Assembly: GCA_028823485.1 (NCBI GenBank)
Contig: JAPKBG010000010.1
Span: 1 to 64,000 of the forward strand
Length of the DNA stretch: 64,000 nucleotides
Direction of reading: 5' to 3'
Source of the DNA: Methylophilaceae bacterium
GTDB lineage: Bacteria; Pseudomonadota; Gammaproteobacteria; Burkholderiales; Methylophilaceae
In this document: positions 19,147 through 29,481 of the stretch, piece after piece
How the letters are laid out: the number at the start of each line of letters is the position of its first letter
Position numbering within the stretch: the first letter of the stretch is position 1
The notes under the pieces: model-generated
Told to the model about the DNA's origin: nothing
Databases searched by the model: none
Seen by the model: the letters and a program-made list of their open reading frames with translations, nothing else
Made by a program: the position numbers and the translations under genes

Positions 19147-20007
19147 TCAATTCAAGGGTTTAGCGCAAAACTCAATGTTGTCGATTAAACGGATATTGGC
19201 TAATGTGGCCGCGCCTAAAATGACCAATTGTTCATCATCTTCAAGGGCAGGCTTTAGCGTTAATGCAGAACGAATCGAAATGTAATCGACCTCCCAGCCT
19301 TGCTTGGTGAGTGCTTCAGTCGTTTGCTTTTCGATGTTCATGAAAGTCGTTGGTGTGGTTTGTGCGCCTGCTATAGCTGACTTAAGCGCTTGATTTAGTT
19401 GCTCTGCTTGTGTTTTTTGTTGGGCAGTAAAGTGACCATTACGTGAACTCATGGCGAGCCCACTGGCTTCGCGCACAATGTTGCCTGCAATAATTTCGAT
19501 TGCAAAGTTAAACTGTTTAACTAGCTCACGGATGATGGCTAACTGCTGAAAATCTTTTTTACCAAATACGGCAACATCGGGTTGGACGAGGTTAAATAGT
19601 TTGGCAACAATGGTCGCAACCCCAGAAAAATGACCTGGTCTGCTCGCACCACACAATATACTGGCCATGGGTGGCGGTGTAATTATCATGGTTTGGTTGA
19701 GTGATGTGCCATCAAAGTCAGGATACATTTCTTCAACACTAGGTGCGAAAACAATGGTCGCACCGATAGCCTCTAGTTTTTTACAATCTGCTTCCAATGT
19801 GCGCGGGTATTGTTCTAAATCTGCACTGGAATCAAACTGTAATGGATTCACAAAAATGCTGACGACAACACAGTCTGCTTGTTGTTTTGCAAGCTCGACA
19901 AGTGTGAGGTGACCATCATGAAAATTGCCCATCGTCGGTACAAAAGCGACTTTGTTGTGTGCTGCTAATGCGTGTTTTAGTACCGCGCTGGTATGAACAA
20001 CTTTCAC
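19147..20007 (-). CDS. panC: Pantothenate synthetase
   Basis: VAFVPTMGNFHDGHLTLV, SIFVNPLQF, FGKKDFQQLAIIREL. Confidence 0.96.
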   Translation of the reverse strand: MKVVHTSAVLKHALAAHNKVAFVPTMGNFHDGHLTLVELAKQQADCVVVSIFVNPLQFDSSADLEQYPRTLEADCKKLEAIGATIVFAPSVEEMYPDFDGTSLNQTMIITPPPMASILCGASRPGHFSGVATIVAKLFNLVQPDVAVFGKKDFQQLAIIRELVKQFNFAIEIIAGNIVREASGLAMSSRNGHFTAQQKTQAEQLNQALKSAIAGAQTTPTTFMNIEKQTTEALTKQGWEVDYISIRSALTLKPALEDDEQLVILGAATLANIRLIDNIEFCAKPLN

Positions 20008-20837
20008 TAGTAGCTATGCTCTTCAGCAGGGAATGATTGGTCTTTAACTGCTTTGATATAAGCCGCAATCGCCTCTTGTATGCTGTTGGTTTCTTTTAAA
20101 AAGTTACGAACGAAGCGAGGTGATTTAAAGTCACTCGGGGCTTTATCAGCAGGGCCAGTATAGATGCCAATTAAATCTTGTAATACTAAGACTTGGCCAC
20201 TGCAGTTGACCCCAGCGCCAATGCCGATGGTAGGCGCTTTAATTGTATTGGTAATTTGTTCAGCCAGTGTAGCTGGTACCATTTCTAACACCACCATACT
20301 CACACCCGCTTCATCCATGGCTTTGGCATCATTCATGATTTTCTGGGCTGAAGCTTCTGTCTTACCTTGAATCTTATAGCCACCAAGCTGGTTCACTGAT
20401 TGCGGTGTAAAGCCTAAATGTGCACAAACAGGTACGCCATGCGACGCTAAGTAGCGTGCTGTTTCAACACGGTCACCACCACCTTCAAATTTCACCATGC
20501 TCGCACCAGACTTGATCAGCCATTGTGCATTTTTCAGCGCCGCTTCATTGTCATGCTCATAACTACCGACTGGCATATCCGCAACAATGAAGGTATTGGG
20601 CGCACCAGCAGCAACGCTTTTGGTGTGGTAAGTCATGTGGTGCATACTCACATTCAATGTGTTATCTGCACCTTGTAACACCATGCCGAGTGAATCGCCA
20701 ACCAGTAACACATCAACACCTTCAAGCTCCATGACTTTAGCAAACGAGGCGTCATAGCAAGTCAGCATGGTGATTTTTTCACCAAAGGCAGTTAGCTTGC
20801 TTAGATTGTTTATTTTGTTACTTGAGTTAGGTTGCAT
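20007..20837 (-). CDS. panB: 3-methyl-2-oxobutanoate hydroxymethyltransferase
   Basis: ITMLTCYDASFAKVMELEGVDVLLVGDSLGMVLQG; start set at the internal ATG (MQPNSS) rather than 20903. Confidence 0.95.
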   Translation of the reverse strand: MQPNSSNKINNLSKLTAFGEKITMLTCYDASFAKVMELEGVDVLLVGDSLGMVLQGADNTLNVSMHHMTYHTKSVAAGAPNTFIVADMPVGSYEHDNEAALKNAQWLIKSGASMVKFEGGGDRVETARYLASHGVPVCAHLGFTPQSVNQLGGYKIQGKTEASAQKIMNDAKAMDEAGVSMVVLEMVPATLAEQITNTIKAPTIGIGAGVNCSGQVLVLQDLIGIYTGPADKAPSDFKSPRFVRNFLKETNSIQEAIAAYIKAVKDQSFPAEEHSY

Positions 20838-20853
20838 GGTTAAATTAGCGTGC

Positions 20854-21501
20854 TTATTCGAAATTAGGGTTGAAATACTCACGGCGACCTTGAAATTGGT
20901 CAATACGATCGACGAGTAAGTTTAACGCAGCCTCGTCTTTAATAATATTGAGTTTTTCATTGTTAACAATTAGCACAGGCGCGGCATCATAAGTGTGAAA
21001 GTATTCGCTATAAGCGGTGGCAAGCCGTTCTAAATATTCTGGCTGAATATTGTTTTCATACTTAATATTACGTTCTGCAATACGTTCGGTTAATGCACTC
21101 ACAGGGGTTTGTAAATAAATCACCAAGTCTGGCTTAGGCGATTCTAACTGTAAGTGCTGAAAAATCTGATGGTAGAGCGCGTACTCCTCATCATTTAAGT
21201 TCAAACGCGCAAATAGCGGATCTTTTTCTAAAAAGAAATCAGCCGTAATCGGCTGCGAAAACATATCAATTTGGCTGATGTCTGCAATTTGACGGGCGCG
21301 TTGAAACAAGAAAAAGATCTGTGTTTGTAGTGCATAACGTTTCGGATCGTCATAAAAGCGCGCTAAAAAAGGATTCTCTTCTGCTTTTTCTGTCAGCAAC
21401 TGTGTCGAAAACTTCTCCGCAAGCATGCGCGCCAAAGTGGTTTTTCCGCTACCAATCGGGCCTTCAACAACGATAAATGGGAATTTATTAAAAATGCTCA
21501 T
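20854..21501 (-). CDS. Deoxyadenosine/deoxyguanosine kinase family
   Basis: FIVVEGPIGSGKTTLARMLAEKF, DFFLEKDPLFARLNL, YLQTPVSALTERIAER. Confidence 0.88.
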   Translation of the reverse strand: MSIFNKFPFIVVEGPIGSGKTTLARMLAEKFSTQLLTEKAEENPFLARFYDDPKRYALQTQIFFLFQRARQIADISQIDMFSQPITADFFLEKDPLFARLNLNDEEYALYHQIFQHLQLESPKPDLVIYLQTPVSALTERIAERNIKYENNIQPEYLERLATAYSEYFHTYDAAPVLIVNNEKLNIIKDEAALNLLVDRIDQFQGRREYFNPNFE

Positions 21502-22013
21502 ACAGAATGATTGCTCAGTTTTTCAATGCCTTGGTTTTGGAAAAGTCGTGCTAATTTTACAACATTACAGGACTTGGGCATCACATCAAGGTAGCTAATT
21601 GTTAAGTCTGGTACAATTTCTGCTAGCGGCAATAAGACAAAGCCACGCAAATGCATACGTGGATGTGGCAAGGTGAGAAATGCTGTTTTTTGCTCGACAT
21701 CGTCATAGCACAGTAAATCTAAATCCAGTATGCGCGGCGCATTTGGGAAAGGGCGTTCGCGTCCAAAGTCTTGCTCGATATCCAGCAGTGCTTTTAATAA
21801 GCTTTCTGGACTCGCCTCGGTATGCACTTCCGCGACGGCATTAATAAAATCAGGTTGGTTATCGTAACCAACAGGCTCTGATTGATACAAGCTAGAACGT
21901 TGTATGACTTTCGTTCTCGGTATCTTTTCTAGTGCGGTAAAAGCGTTTGTGACCTGTAAAGCAGGGTCGCATAAGTTGCTACCTAATGCGACAAACGCTT
22001 TATGCACTGCCAT
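21498..22013 (-). CDS. folK: HPPK (2-amino-4-hydroxy-6-hydroxymethyldihydropteridine diphosphokinase)
   Basis: VALGSNLCDPALQV, RERPFPNAPRILDLDLLCYDD, LPHPRMHLRGFVLLPLAEI. Confidence 0.95.
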   Translation of the reverse strand: MAVHKAFVALGSNLCDPALQVTNAFTALEKIPRTKVIQRSSLYQSEPVGYDNQPDFINAVAEVHTEASPESLLKALLDIEQDFGRERPFPNAPRILDLDLLCYDDVEQKTAFLTLPHPRMHLRGFVLLPLAEIVPDLTISYLDVMPKSCNVVKLARLFQNQGIEKLSNHSV

Positions 22014-23439
22014 TGTCCGTGGCGACTGGTTTCTTTTTCGGCATGCGTTTACGTTTTCTTTTCGGCGCTGTTTCAGGCATTAACATAGCAGTACGTTCTT
22101 CTGATTTTGCATCGGAAAATTTCGTCCACCACTCACCAATTTCCATTGGAATCTCACCAGACTCGCAACGTAATAACATAAAGTCATAAGCCGCACGGTA
22201 GCGTGGGTTGGCGAGTAGAGCGAATGGACGCTTTCCAGCCCGTTGCTCAAAGCGTGGTTGCATGGCCCAAATTTCTTTCATGGTCGCCACAAAGCGATTA
22301 TGAATAGCGAGTTTCTTCGCTTGAATTTGAATCACTTCATCCATGGCGTTATATAAAGCAGGAATCATCGGCGCGTTTTTTTTCTGCACTTCCCACTCTT
22401 TTAACACTTCGTGCCAGAGCAATGTCGCGAATAAAAAGCTCGGGTTAGATGATTTGCCTTGCATGATGCGATCATCCGTATTTTTCAGTGCCAACATAAC
22501 GAATTTCTCACCCATCGGTTGTTCTAATACCACATCCAATAGCGGCAATAAACCATGATGTAATTTTTGTGCACGTAAAACGTTAATGCTTTCAATCGCA
22601 TGCCCAGATAGGAACAGTTTTAACATCTCATCAAACAAGCGGCTAGGCGGCACGTCGTGCAATAAATCCGCTAGTTTAGAGATTGGCTGTTCAGTCGCTT
22701 TATCAATCTTCAAGCCTAGCTTTGCTGACAATCGCACAGCACGTAGCATACGTACAGGGTCTTCTTTATAGCGAGTGACGGGATCACCGATCATGCGTAA
22801 TACGTGCGATTTCACATCAGCAACACCGTTATGAAAATCTAACACATCTTGTGTTTGTGCATTGTAGTAAAGCGCATTGGCAGTAAAGTCACGTCTCGCC
22901 GCATCATCTTCTATGCTACCGAAAATGTTGTCACGCAAAATGCGGCCGCTTTCATTGGTTTTAGCATCACCTGCTTTAGGATTAACAGTGTCGTGATGCC
23001 CACGAAAAGTCGAGACTTCAATAGTTTCTCTACCCCACATCACATGTACGAGGCGGAAACGTCTGCCGATAATACGAGAGCGGCGGAAGATTTTATTCAC
23101 TTCCTCAGGTTCTGCATTGGTGGCAATGTCGAAATCTTTTGGTTTGGAGTTGAGGAGTAAGTCCCTCACCGCCCCGCCAACGATATAAACATCAAACCCC
23201 GCTTTGTGTAATCCTGCGCAGGTTTTGTGCGCCGCATCGCTAATTAAGCTAGGGTCGATTTTATGTTTTTTAGCAGGGATGACTTTTGCCATACTTGGCA
23301 AGGAGTTTTCTGCTTGATTGATGGCATCTATTGCATGCGCACGCTTTTTAAATACTTTGTTCAGAAATTTTTTAATCATCGATTTGAGCTGTCTAATTTT
23401 AAGTCGTCTATTATTTAGACTCGTTATTCCATAGCACAT
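22000..23439 (-). CDS. pcnB: Poly(A) polymerase I
   Basis: GFDVYIVGGAVRDLLLNSKPKDFDIATNA, RRDFTANALYYN, basic C-terminus. Confidence 0.94.
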   Translation of the reverse strand: MCYGITSLNNRRLKIRQLKSMIKKFLNKVFKKRAHAIDAINQAENSLPSMAKVIPAKKHKIDPSLISDAAHKTCAGLHKAGFDVYIVGGAVRDLLLNSKPKDFDIATNAEPEEVNKIFRRSRIIGRRFRLVHVMWGRETIEVSTFRGHHDTVNPKAGDAKTNESGRILRDNIFGSIEDDAARRDFTANALYYNAQTQDVLDFHNGVADVKSHVLRMIGDPVTRYKEDPVRMLRAVRLSAKLGLKIDKATEQPISKLADLLHDVPPSRLFDEMLKLFLSGHAIESINVLRAQKLHHGLLPLLDVVLEQPMGEKFVMLALKNTDDRIMQGKSSNPSFLFATLLWHEVLKEWEVQKKNAPMIPALYNAMDEVIQIQAKKLAIHNRFVATMKEIWAMQPRFEQRAGKRPFALLANPRYRAAYDFMLLRCESGEIPMEIGEWWTKFSDAKSEERTAMLMPETAPKRKRKRMPKKKPVATDNGSA

Positions 23440-23959
23440 CAGGCTCGCCAGCTTCTTTGTTTAAAACGCGACACAACACGAAGAGCAAGTCTGATAAGCG
23501 GTTAATATATTGTAAGGAAGTTGCAGTCAACTTCTCTTCCGAATGTAGTGTGTGCATCTCGCGTTCAGCACGTCTACACACTGTTCTAGCTAAATGGCAA
23601 TAGGCTGCAGCACGACTGCCGCCCGGTAAAATAAATTCTTTCAACGGCGCTAGACTATCATTAAACGCATCCAGTGTCGTTTCTAATGAGGTAATACGCT
23701 CAGCTTTAATTAATTCCATATTAGGCATGCAGATTTCACCGCCAAGGTTGAATAAGTCATGTTGCACGGCAGTTAAGCAATCAGTGATTTGGTCAGATAT
23801 TGGCTCAGTTAACATGATGCCAATCACCGAGTTCAATTCATCAACATCGCCCATGGCATGTATGCGTAAGCTATCCTTAGGCACACGAGTGCCATCACCT
23901 AAGCCTGTAGTGCCGCTGTCGCCAGTGCGAGTGTAAATCTTACTTAATCGATTACCCAT
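23411..23959 (-). CDS. Cob(I)alamin adenosyltransferase (PduO type)
   Basis: KIYTRTGDSGTTGLGDGTRVPKDSLRIHAMGDVDELNSVIG. Confidence 0.94.
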   Translation of the reverse strand: MGNRLSKIYTRTGDSGTTGLGDGTRVPKDSLRIHAMGDVDELNSVIGIMLTEPISDQITDCLTAVQHDLFNLGGEICMPNMELIKAERITSLETTLDAFNDSLAPLKEFILPGGSRAAAYCHLARTVCRRAEREMHTLHSEEKLTATSLQYINRLSDLLFVLCRVLNKEAGEPDVLWNNESK

Positions 23960-23996
23960 TGTTGATCTTTCTCACTATAATTAGCCATTATAAATC

Positions 23997-24842
23997 ATGC
24001 ATAACTATTTACAGAAAAATAAGCAGACTAATATCAAAGCGATAAAAGCCAATGCAATCGCAATCGGCGTCATGGATTCTGGCGTGGGCGGCCTGACAGT
24101 GATGCAACATATTCATCGCTTATTACCACATGAACATCTCAATTATGTAGCAGATAGCCAATATGCGCCTTATGGCAGCTTAAGCCCTGAATCCATTACC
24201 GACCGCTGTTTTACGATCGCTGACTTTCTAATTGAGCAAAACGTCAAAGCCCTAGTTGTTGCTTGTAACACCGCCACTGCTGCTTCCATTCAATTAATGC
24301 GCGCTAAATATGCATTACCGATTATCGGTATGGAACCAGCCGTTAAACCAGCCGCATTAGCCAGTAAAAATGGCATCATCGGCGTGCTGGCTACAGTAGG
24401 CACACTCAAAAGTGCTCAGTTTGCTGCTTTGTTAACCAACTATGGGCAAGATATTCAAGTGCATACGCAAGGTTGTATTGGCTTGGTGGAGTGTATTGAG
24501 CGTGGTGAAATCCATGCGGCTAGTACGAAAGCGTTGATTGCAGAATATTGTGCGCCATTGTTAGAAGCTGGGGCAGACACGATTGTGTTGGGTTGTACGC
24601 ACTATCCGTTTGTTCGGGACGTGATTCAAGGTGTTGTGGGTGAGGGTGTGACAGTGATTGATACTGGGGAAGCTGTTGCTAAGCATTTGCAGGCGACTTT
24701 GGAGGTTCAGTCGTTATTAACCTCAACAGAAGAAGAGGCTGATGTTTTGGTTTGGACGAATAATACAGCTGCGTACAGAGATGCAGTGATTCAGCAGCTG
24801 TGGGGTGATAATGCAGTTGTTCGGCGTATTGCGCTTCGCTAA
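23997..24842 (+). CDS. murI: Glutamate racemase
   Basis: IGVMDSGVGGLTVMQHI, ADSQYAPYG, VVACNTATAAS, VLGCTHYPFV. Confidence 0.94.
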   Translation: MHNYLQKNKQTNIKAIKANAIAIGVMDSGVGGLTVMQHIHRLLPHEHLNYVADSQYAPYGSLSPESITDRCFTIADFLIEQNVKALVVACNTATAASIQLMRAKYALPIIGMEPAVKPAALASKNGIIGVLATVGTLKSAQFAALLTNYGQDIQVHTQGCIGLVECIERGEIHAASTKALIAEYCAPLLEAGADTIVLGCTHYPFVRDVIQGVVGEGVTVIDTGEAVAKHLQATLEVQSLLTSTEEEADVLVWTNNTAAYRDAVIQQLWGDNAVVRRIALR

Positions 24843-24857
24843 TACGCCCTATGCGGG

Positions 24858-26060
24858 CTATGGGATGAGTTGGGTTAACTCTTCAATCAACACATGATAA
24901 GCCCGAACATCCAGCTTTTCTAAAGCCGCTGTCATTGCTTTATCTTGAAGAGGTAGGAACGAAGCGCCGCCTAAATCACTAAGTACGACTTGCTCGTCAT
25001 TCCATAAAATATTATGTGCATAGAGATCGCCATGTACTAGGCCTTGGGCGTGTAGGTGAAGCATGGCGCTCGCGACGCCGTTGGTGATGTGTTTCACTTG
25101 TGCAGCTGTTAGTGAGGTGTCTACTGGATAGACATCACGTGAGCAAGTCTCAAAGCTTGGTGGGTTTGCGAGTATGGTTAAATCAGAATTGAGTAAGGGC
25201 ATGACTAAGCCTTGCAAACCTTCTGGGTGGTTTTTAATAATGCCTTTTACACCAACTAAATTTTGATGTTCGCCTGCGACGACATTGGCGTGCATTTCAG
25301 AGATGGGTAGGCCGTCACTGGTTAAACCGCTTTTAAATAATTTAACTGCTACAGGCTCAACTTTTCCGCCGTGTTTCCAGTCTGCTTGATAGGAGGTACC
25401 AGAAGCGCCTTGACCTAATACTTTTCCTAGCGTTAATGTTGACCAATCGATTTCCAACACTTTCTGCTGTTGCATATGGGCTGCTTCAATCGGCGTGGAG
25501 AATGGGTTGCCCGCGTAGGCTAGCCATGTCAATTTCGGCAGGTTAAATAACCACCGCGGTAGTTCGTTGAATTGATTGGCTGAGATTCTGATTAATTCTA
25601 ATGTATCACAATTCGCCATTGAGGCAGGCAGGGTAGTTAGCTGATTGCCTGCTAACATGAGCTTTTGTAGTTTTTTGCATTGGCCTAATGCATCTGGCAC
25701 TTTGTTTAATGCATTATCTGTGACGATAAACCATTGTAGATTTTTTGTTGGGATGGATTCTTCAGGAATATGCGTGATTTGGTTGGCTTTGAAGCCAATC
25801 ATGCTCAAGCTAGGACACTTGCCTAAGACGGCTGGTATTGTTGTAAATTGATTCGATGAGCAGAATAGAATACGCAGTTTGGTAAAGCGATCTAAATCAT
25901 CGGGGAGTGATGATAGGGCATTACCTGATAAGTCGAGTATTTCTAGCGTGTCAGCTAAGTCGTATAGTTCAGTCGGGAAGGTGGTTAAGCCACAAGACAG
26001 TGTTAGTTCGGTACTGCCTTGCAGCTTGCCAGCTTGTAGTTGCGTGAGGGTTGAATCCAC
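24858..26060 (-). CDS. Leucine-rich-repeat protein kinase
   Basis: Repeated LxxLxLxxNxLxxLP units then a kinase domain: LGQGASGTSYQADW, VAVKLF, LVHGDLYAHNILW, LSDLGGASF. Confidence 0.9.
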   Translation of the reverse strand: MDSTLTQLQAGKLQGSTELTLSCGLTTFPTELYDLADTLEILDLSGNALSSLPDDLDRFTKLRILFCSSNQFTTIPAVLGKCPSLSMIGFKANQITHIPEESIPTKNLQWFIVTDNALNKVPDALGQCKKLQKLMLAGNQLTTLPASMANCDTLELIRISANQFNELPRWLFNLPKLTWLAYAGNPFSTPIEAAHMQQQKVLEIDWSTLTLGKVLGQGASGTSYQADWKHGGKVEPVAVKLFKSGLTSDGLPISEMHANVVAGEHQNLVGVKGIIKNHPEGLQGLVMPLLNSDLTILANPPSFETCSRDVYPVDTSLTAAQVKHITNGVASAMLHLHAQGLVHGDLYAHNILWNDEQVVLSDLGGASFLPLQDKAMTAALEKLDVRAYHVLIEELTQLIP

Positions 26061-26081
26061 TAATGATTAACGTGTCTTCGC

Positions 26082-26297
26082 TTAGTGGTGTGAAACCACT
26101 TCACCTACTTTTAATGTGTATTTTGTCCCGCAGTAAGGGCAGGCGACTTCACCTGTTTTGACTATATCTAAAAACACGCGCGGATGCGATGCCCATTGCG
26201 CGACTTCTGCTGTTGGGCAATGTAGTGGTAAATCTTTTGCTGAGACTTCTAATTTTTTCACATCAGACATGGCGTCCCTTAAATGTAGGTCAACCAA
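26082..26297 (-). CDS. Zinc-finger CHCC-domain protein
   Basis: Short protein with HPRVFLDI....VACPYCGTKYTL, NDUFS6-like CHCC pattern. Confidence 0.8.
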   Translation of the reverse strand: MVDLHLRDAMSDVKKLEVSAKDLPLHCPTAEVAQWASHPRVFLDIVKTGEVACPYCGTKYTLKVGEVVSHH

Positions 26298-27211
26298 TCA
26301 CTGTGTTTTACAGAGCGACCATGAACCACATCAAAAAACATCGCTTGTAGTTTTTCAGTAATCGGGCCCCGTGTGCCAGTGCCAATTGCGCGGTTATCAA
26401 GCTCGCGAATTGGTGTGACTTCAGCAGCCGTGCCTGTGAAGAATGCTTCATCTGCTGTGTAGACTTCATCACGTGTAATGCGTTTTTCAATCACTGTTAG
26501 GCCTATTTCTTCAGCAAGCTGAACAATGGTGTCGCGCGTGATGCCTTCTAGTGCACTGGTGAGGTCCGGTGTATACATTTTTCCTTTACGGATAATGAAA
26601 ATGTTCTCGCCAGAACCTTCAGCAACAAAGCCATCAACGTCTAATAATAACGCTTCTTGGTAACCATCTTGAGTCGCTTCTTGGTGCGCTAAAATGCTGT
26701 TCATGTAGTTGCCATTCGCTTTGGCTTTACACATCGTGATGTTCACATGGTGACGTGAGAACGATGATGTTTTCACGCGAATACCATTCTTTAATGCATC
26801 ATCACCCATGTAGGCGCCCCAACTCCAAGCTGCAACAATCACATGAGTTGATAATGTAGTAGCAGAAATACCCATGGCCTCAGAGCCGTAAAAAGCCATT
26901 GGACGCATATAAGCAGACTCTAAGTTATTTTCACGCACAGCGGCTTTTTGTGCCTCAATTAACGTCGCTTTGTCATAAGGTATGCTCATGCCTAAGATTT
27001 TAGCACTATTAAATAGGCGGTCTGTGTGATCCGCTAAACGAAAAATCGCAGGGCCTTTGTCTGTTTTATACGCGCGGACACCTTCAAATACACCTAAGCC
27101 GTAATGTAATGTGTGTGTGAGTACATGCGTGGTGGCATCGCGCCAGTCAACTAGTTTGCCATCGTACCAAATAAGACCATCGCGGTCAGACATTGAGGTT
27201 GGTATTGCCAT
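26279..27211 (-). CDS. ilvE: Branched-chain amino-acid aminotransferase
   Basis: LIWYDGKLVDWRDATTHVLTHTLHYGLGVFEGVRAY, EALLLDVDGFVAEGSGENIFI. Confidence 0.96.
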   Translation of the reverse strand: MAIPTSMSDRDGLIWYDGKLVDWRDATTHVLTHTLHYGLGVFEGVRAYKTDKGPAIFRLADHTDRLFNSAKILGMSIPYDKATLIEAQKAAVRENNLESAYMRPMAFYGSEAMGISATTLSTHVIVAAWSWGAYMGDDALKNGIRVKTSSFSRHHVNITMCKAKANGNYMNSILAHQEATQDGYQEALLLDVDGFVAEGSGENIFIIRKGKMYTPDLTSALEGITRDTIVQLAEEIGLTVIEKRITRDEVYTADEAFFTGTAAEVTPIRELDNRAIGTGTRGPITEKLQAMFFDVVHGRSVKHSDWLTYI

Positions 27212-27313
27212 AATGCAACTTTCAATAATTCATAAAAGGTCTATTGTAAACTAAAGGTCGTTTTTTTTTAGTATGTTAAAATCAAAAAATTAATATTTAT
27301 TGGAATTTTTGCT

Positions 27314-27913
27314 ATGATTGCCTCTTTTTTTAAGTTTGGCCGTTATTTACTGTTAATGTTGACGCTATGTTTGTTAGTCGCGTGTGATGGAAACCAAGCT
27401 GTTAAGGGCTTTGTAGGAACGGATATTACGGGCGCAGATTTTCCGAAACCACTAGCATTAACTGATCACACGGGTACACCGCGCACGATGGCTGACTTTA
27501 AAGACAAGGTGGTCGTCATGTTCTTTGGCTTTACCCACTGCCCAGATGTTTGCCCAACCACAATGTTGGATTTAAAAAATACGATGAAGCTCTTAGGCGA
27601 TAAAGCCAATGAGGTGCAAGTATTATTTGTGACTGTGGACCCAGCGCGTGATACCCAAGAAGTGCTAGCAAAATTTGTACCTTCTTTTGATGAGCGATTT
27701 ATTGGTTTACGCGGCACTGCTGGACAAACAGCAGAAACCGTAAAGAACTTTAAAATCTATTATGCAAAAGTGCCGGGTAAGAGTGAGAATGATTATTCTA
27801 TTGATCATAGTGCCGGCATGTATATGTTTGATAAGCTAGGCAAGTTAAGAGTGTATTTGAGCTATGCACAAAAGCCTGAAGATATTGCCAGCGATATTCA
27901 GAAGATTTTATAA
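27314..27913 (+). CDS. SCO1/SenC-like copper chaperone
   Basis: Lipoprotein signal; FFGFTHCPDVCPTTMLDL (CxxxC), VDPARDT, DHSAGMYMFD. Confidence 0.92.
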   Translation: MIASFFKFGRYLLLMLTLCLLVACDGNQAVKGFVGTDITGADFPKPLALTDHTGTPRTMADFKDKVVVMFFGFTHCPDVCPTTMLDLKNTMKLLGDKANEVQVLFVTVDPARDTQEVLAKFVPSFDERFIGLRGTAGQTAETVKNFKIYYAKVPGKSENDYSIDHSAGMYMFDKLGKLRVYLSYAQKPEDIASDIQKIL

Positions 27914-27937
27914 CGACGGTGCACGAATGTACGAGCG

Positions 27938-28648
27938 TCACATTCGATGCAATTGATGTGATAATTGTTTGAGCGCTTTCTCAGCCACTTTGTAATCAGG
28001 GTAAATTCTGCCAACAACTGCCCAGAATTGGGCAGAGTGATTCATTTCTTTTAAGTGTGCCAACTCATGGCATGTGACGTAGTTGATAATACTTGGTGGT
28101 GCTTGTAGTAAGCGCCAGTTCAGGCGGATGTTGCCACGACTCGTGCAACTACCCCAGCTAGATTGTGCGTTAGATAACTTAAGTGACGGTGTGTCCACGC
28201 CTAATTTGGCGGCGAATAGTTCAATGCGCCGACTATAGTCAGTGAGCGCTTTTTTTTTATACCACTGAATCACTTTACGCTGTATCACTTCCTCGTTATC
28301 AGACTCTGGCGAGGTAATCGTTAAGCTATCGTGGTTGAACTGTGGCTGCTTGTTTTTTTTATCGTTTACAACATAAAGCGTAATATCCATGCCGAGTAAT
28401 GACATTGTTTCGCCATCTTGCCAAACAATCGGCAGCACATGATTTTCCTTGCGCTTTTCTAGTTTGTTGAGTATCCAGTTTGATTTCTCTTGGATTAACT
28501 TTTTTAACTGGATTTCTAGTATGTATTTTGGCGCATGGACGACTAGGCCATCTGCTGCGACTTTTAAACCGACGGTACGCCGCGCTCTGCGCTCTAATTG
28601 GTATTCAATCATTTCGCCATTGAGTAGTGTGATGTATTTCTTTTTCAT
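27938..28648 (-). CDS. YgjP-like zinc metallopeptidase
   Basis: SSWGSCTSRGNIRLNWRLLQAPPSIINYVTCHELAHLKEMNHSAQFW. Confidence 0.92.
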   Translation of the reverse strand: MKKKYITLLNGEMIEYQLERRARRTVGLKVAADGLVVHAPKYILEIQLKKLIQEKSNWILNKLEKRKENHVLPIVWQDGETMSLLGMDITLYVVNDKKNKQPQFNHDSLTITSPESDNEEVIQRKVIQWYKKKALTDYSRRIELFAAKLGVDTPSLKLSNAQSSWGSCTSRGNIRLNWRLLQAPPSIINYVTCHELAHLKEMNHSAQFWAVVGRIYPDYKVAEKALKQLSHQLHRM

Positions 28649-28680
28649 CAGGACTTTTTGCAGCGCATTTTTACCAAGGC

Positions 28681-29481
28681 TTAATCAAGCGCCGACATTG
28701 TTGTTTCTATCCACGCTTCGACTTGCTTATTTACTTGGTCTGGTTTTAAACCAGCCGTTTCGATTGGTTTGCCAATCACGACTTGAATCGTACCAGGATG
28801 TTTGATGAATGCATTTTTGCGCCAGTATTTTCCAGCGTTGTGGGCAACGGGCACAACAGTCGTTTCGGTCTTAGCAGCCAACCAAGCGCCGCCAATATGG
28901 TATTTACTTTTTTCACCTGGCATCGTGCGCGTGCCTTCAGGGAAAATTACCACCCATAAGCCACGTTCCAATCGGTCTTTACCATTCGCCACCAGTTTTT
29001 TAAGCGCTTCACGACCTGCGCTACGATCAATTGGAATGGCTGCCAAAGCGACAAAAGCCCAACCTAAAAAAGGAATCAGTAATAATGAACGTTTCATGAC
29101 CCACACTTGCGGTGGAAAAATGATTTGTAAGCCAATGGTTTCCCAAGCAGATTGGTGCTTGGATAAAATAATGGAAGGGTGGTCTGGCATGTTTTCTTGA
29201 CCACGCACTTGGTAATCTAAGTTGCAAGTCAATCGCAACCAAAACATCACAAAGTGCGCCCAACCACTAGCAATACGCGAGCGCATTACGTCCGGGAGCG
29301 GAAATAATAGAATCACTAAAATTGAGAATATTGGCGTGACAATGAGCAAGCCTAGTAAGAATAGAATCGATCGAATCCACAACATACGCTTACTCCGAAA
29401 CGATATGCTGAACAGCTTCAGCAAGGTCGCTAAATATAAGAGTGTTTTCTGGCAAGTCGCCGCCAGATAACGTTTTTTCAC
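28681..29481 (-). CDS. plsC: 1-acyl-sn-glycerol-3-phosphate acyltransferase
   Basis: ILSKHQSAWETIGL, VVIFPEGTRTMPGEKSKYHIGGAWLA; true start probably internal (MLWIRSIL). Confidence 0.9.
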   Translation of the reverse strand: MKKRYLAATCQKTLLYLATLLKLFSISFRSKRMLWIRSILFLLGLLIVTPIFSILVILLFPLPDVMRSRIASGWAHFVMFWLRLTCNLDYQVRGQENMPDHPSIILSKHQSAWETIGLQIIFPPQVWVMKRSLLLIPFLGWAFVALAAIPIDRSAGREALKKLVANGKDRLERGLWVVIFPEGTRTMPGEKSKYHIGGAWLAAKTETTVVPVAHNAGKYWRKNAFIKHPGTIQVVIGKPIETAGLKPDQVNKQVEAWIETTMSALD

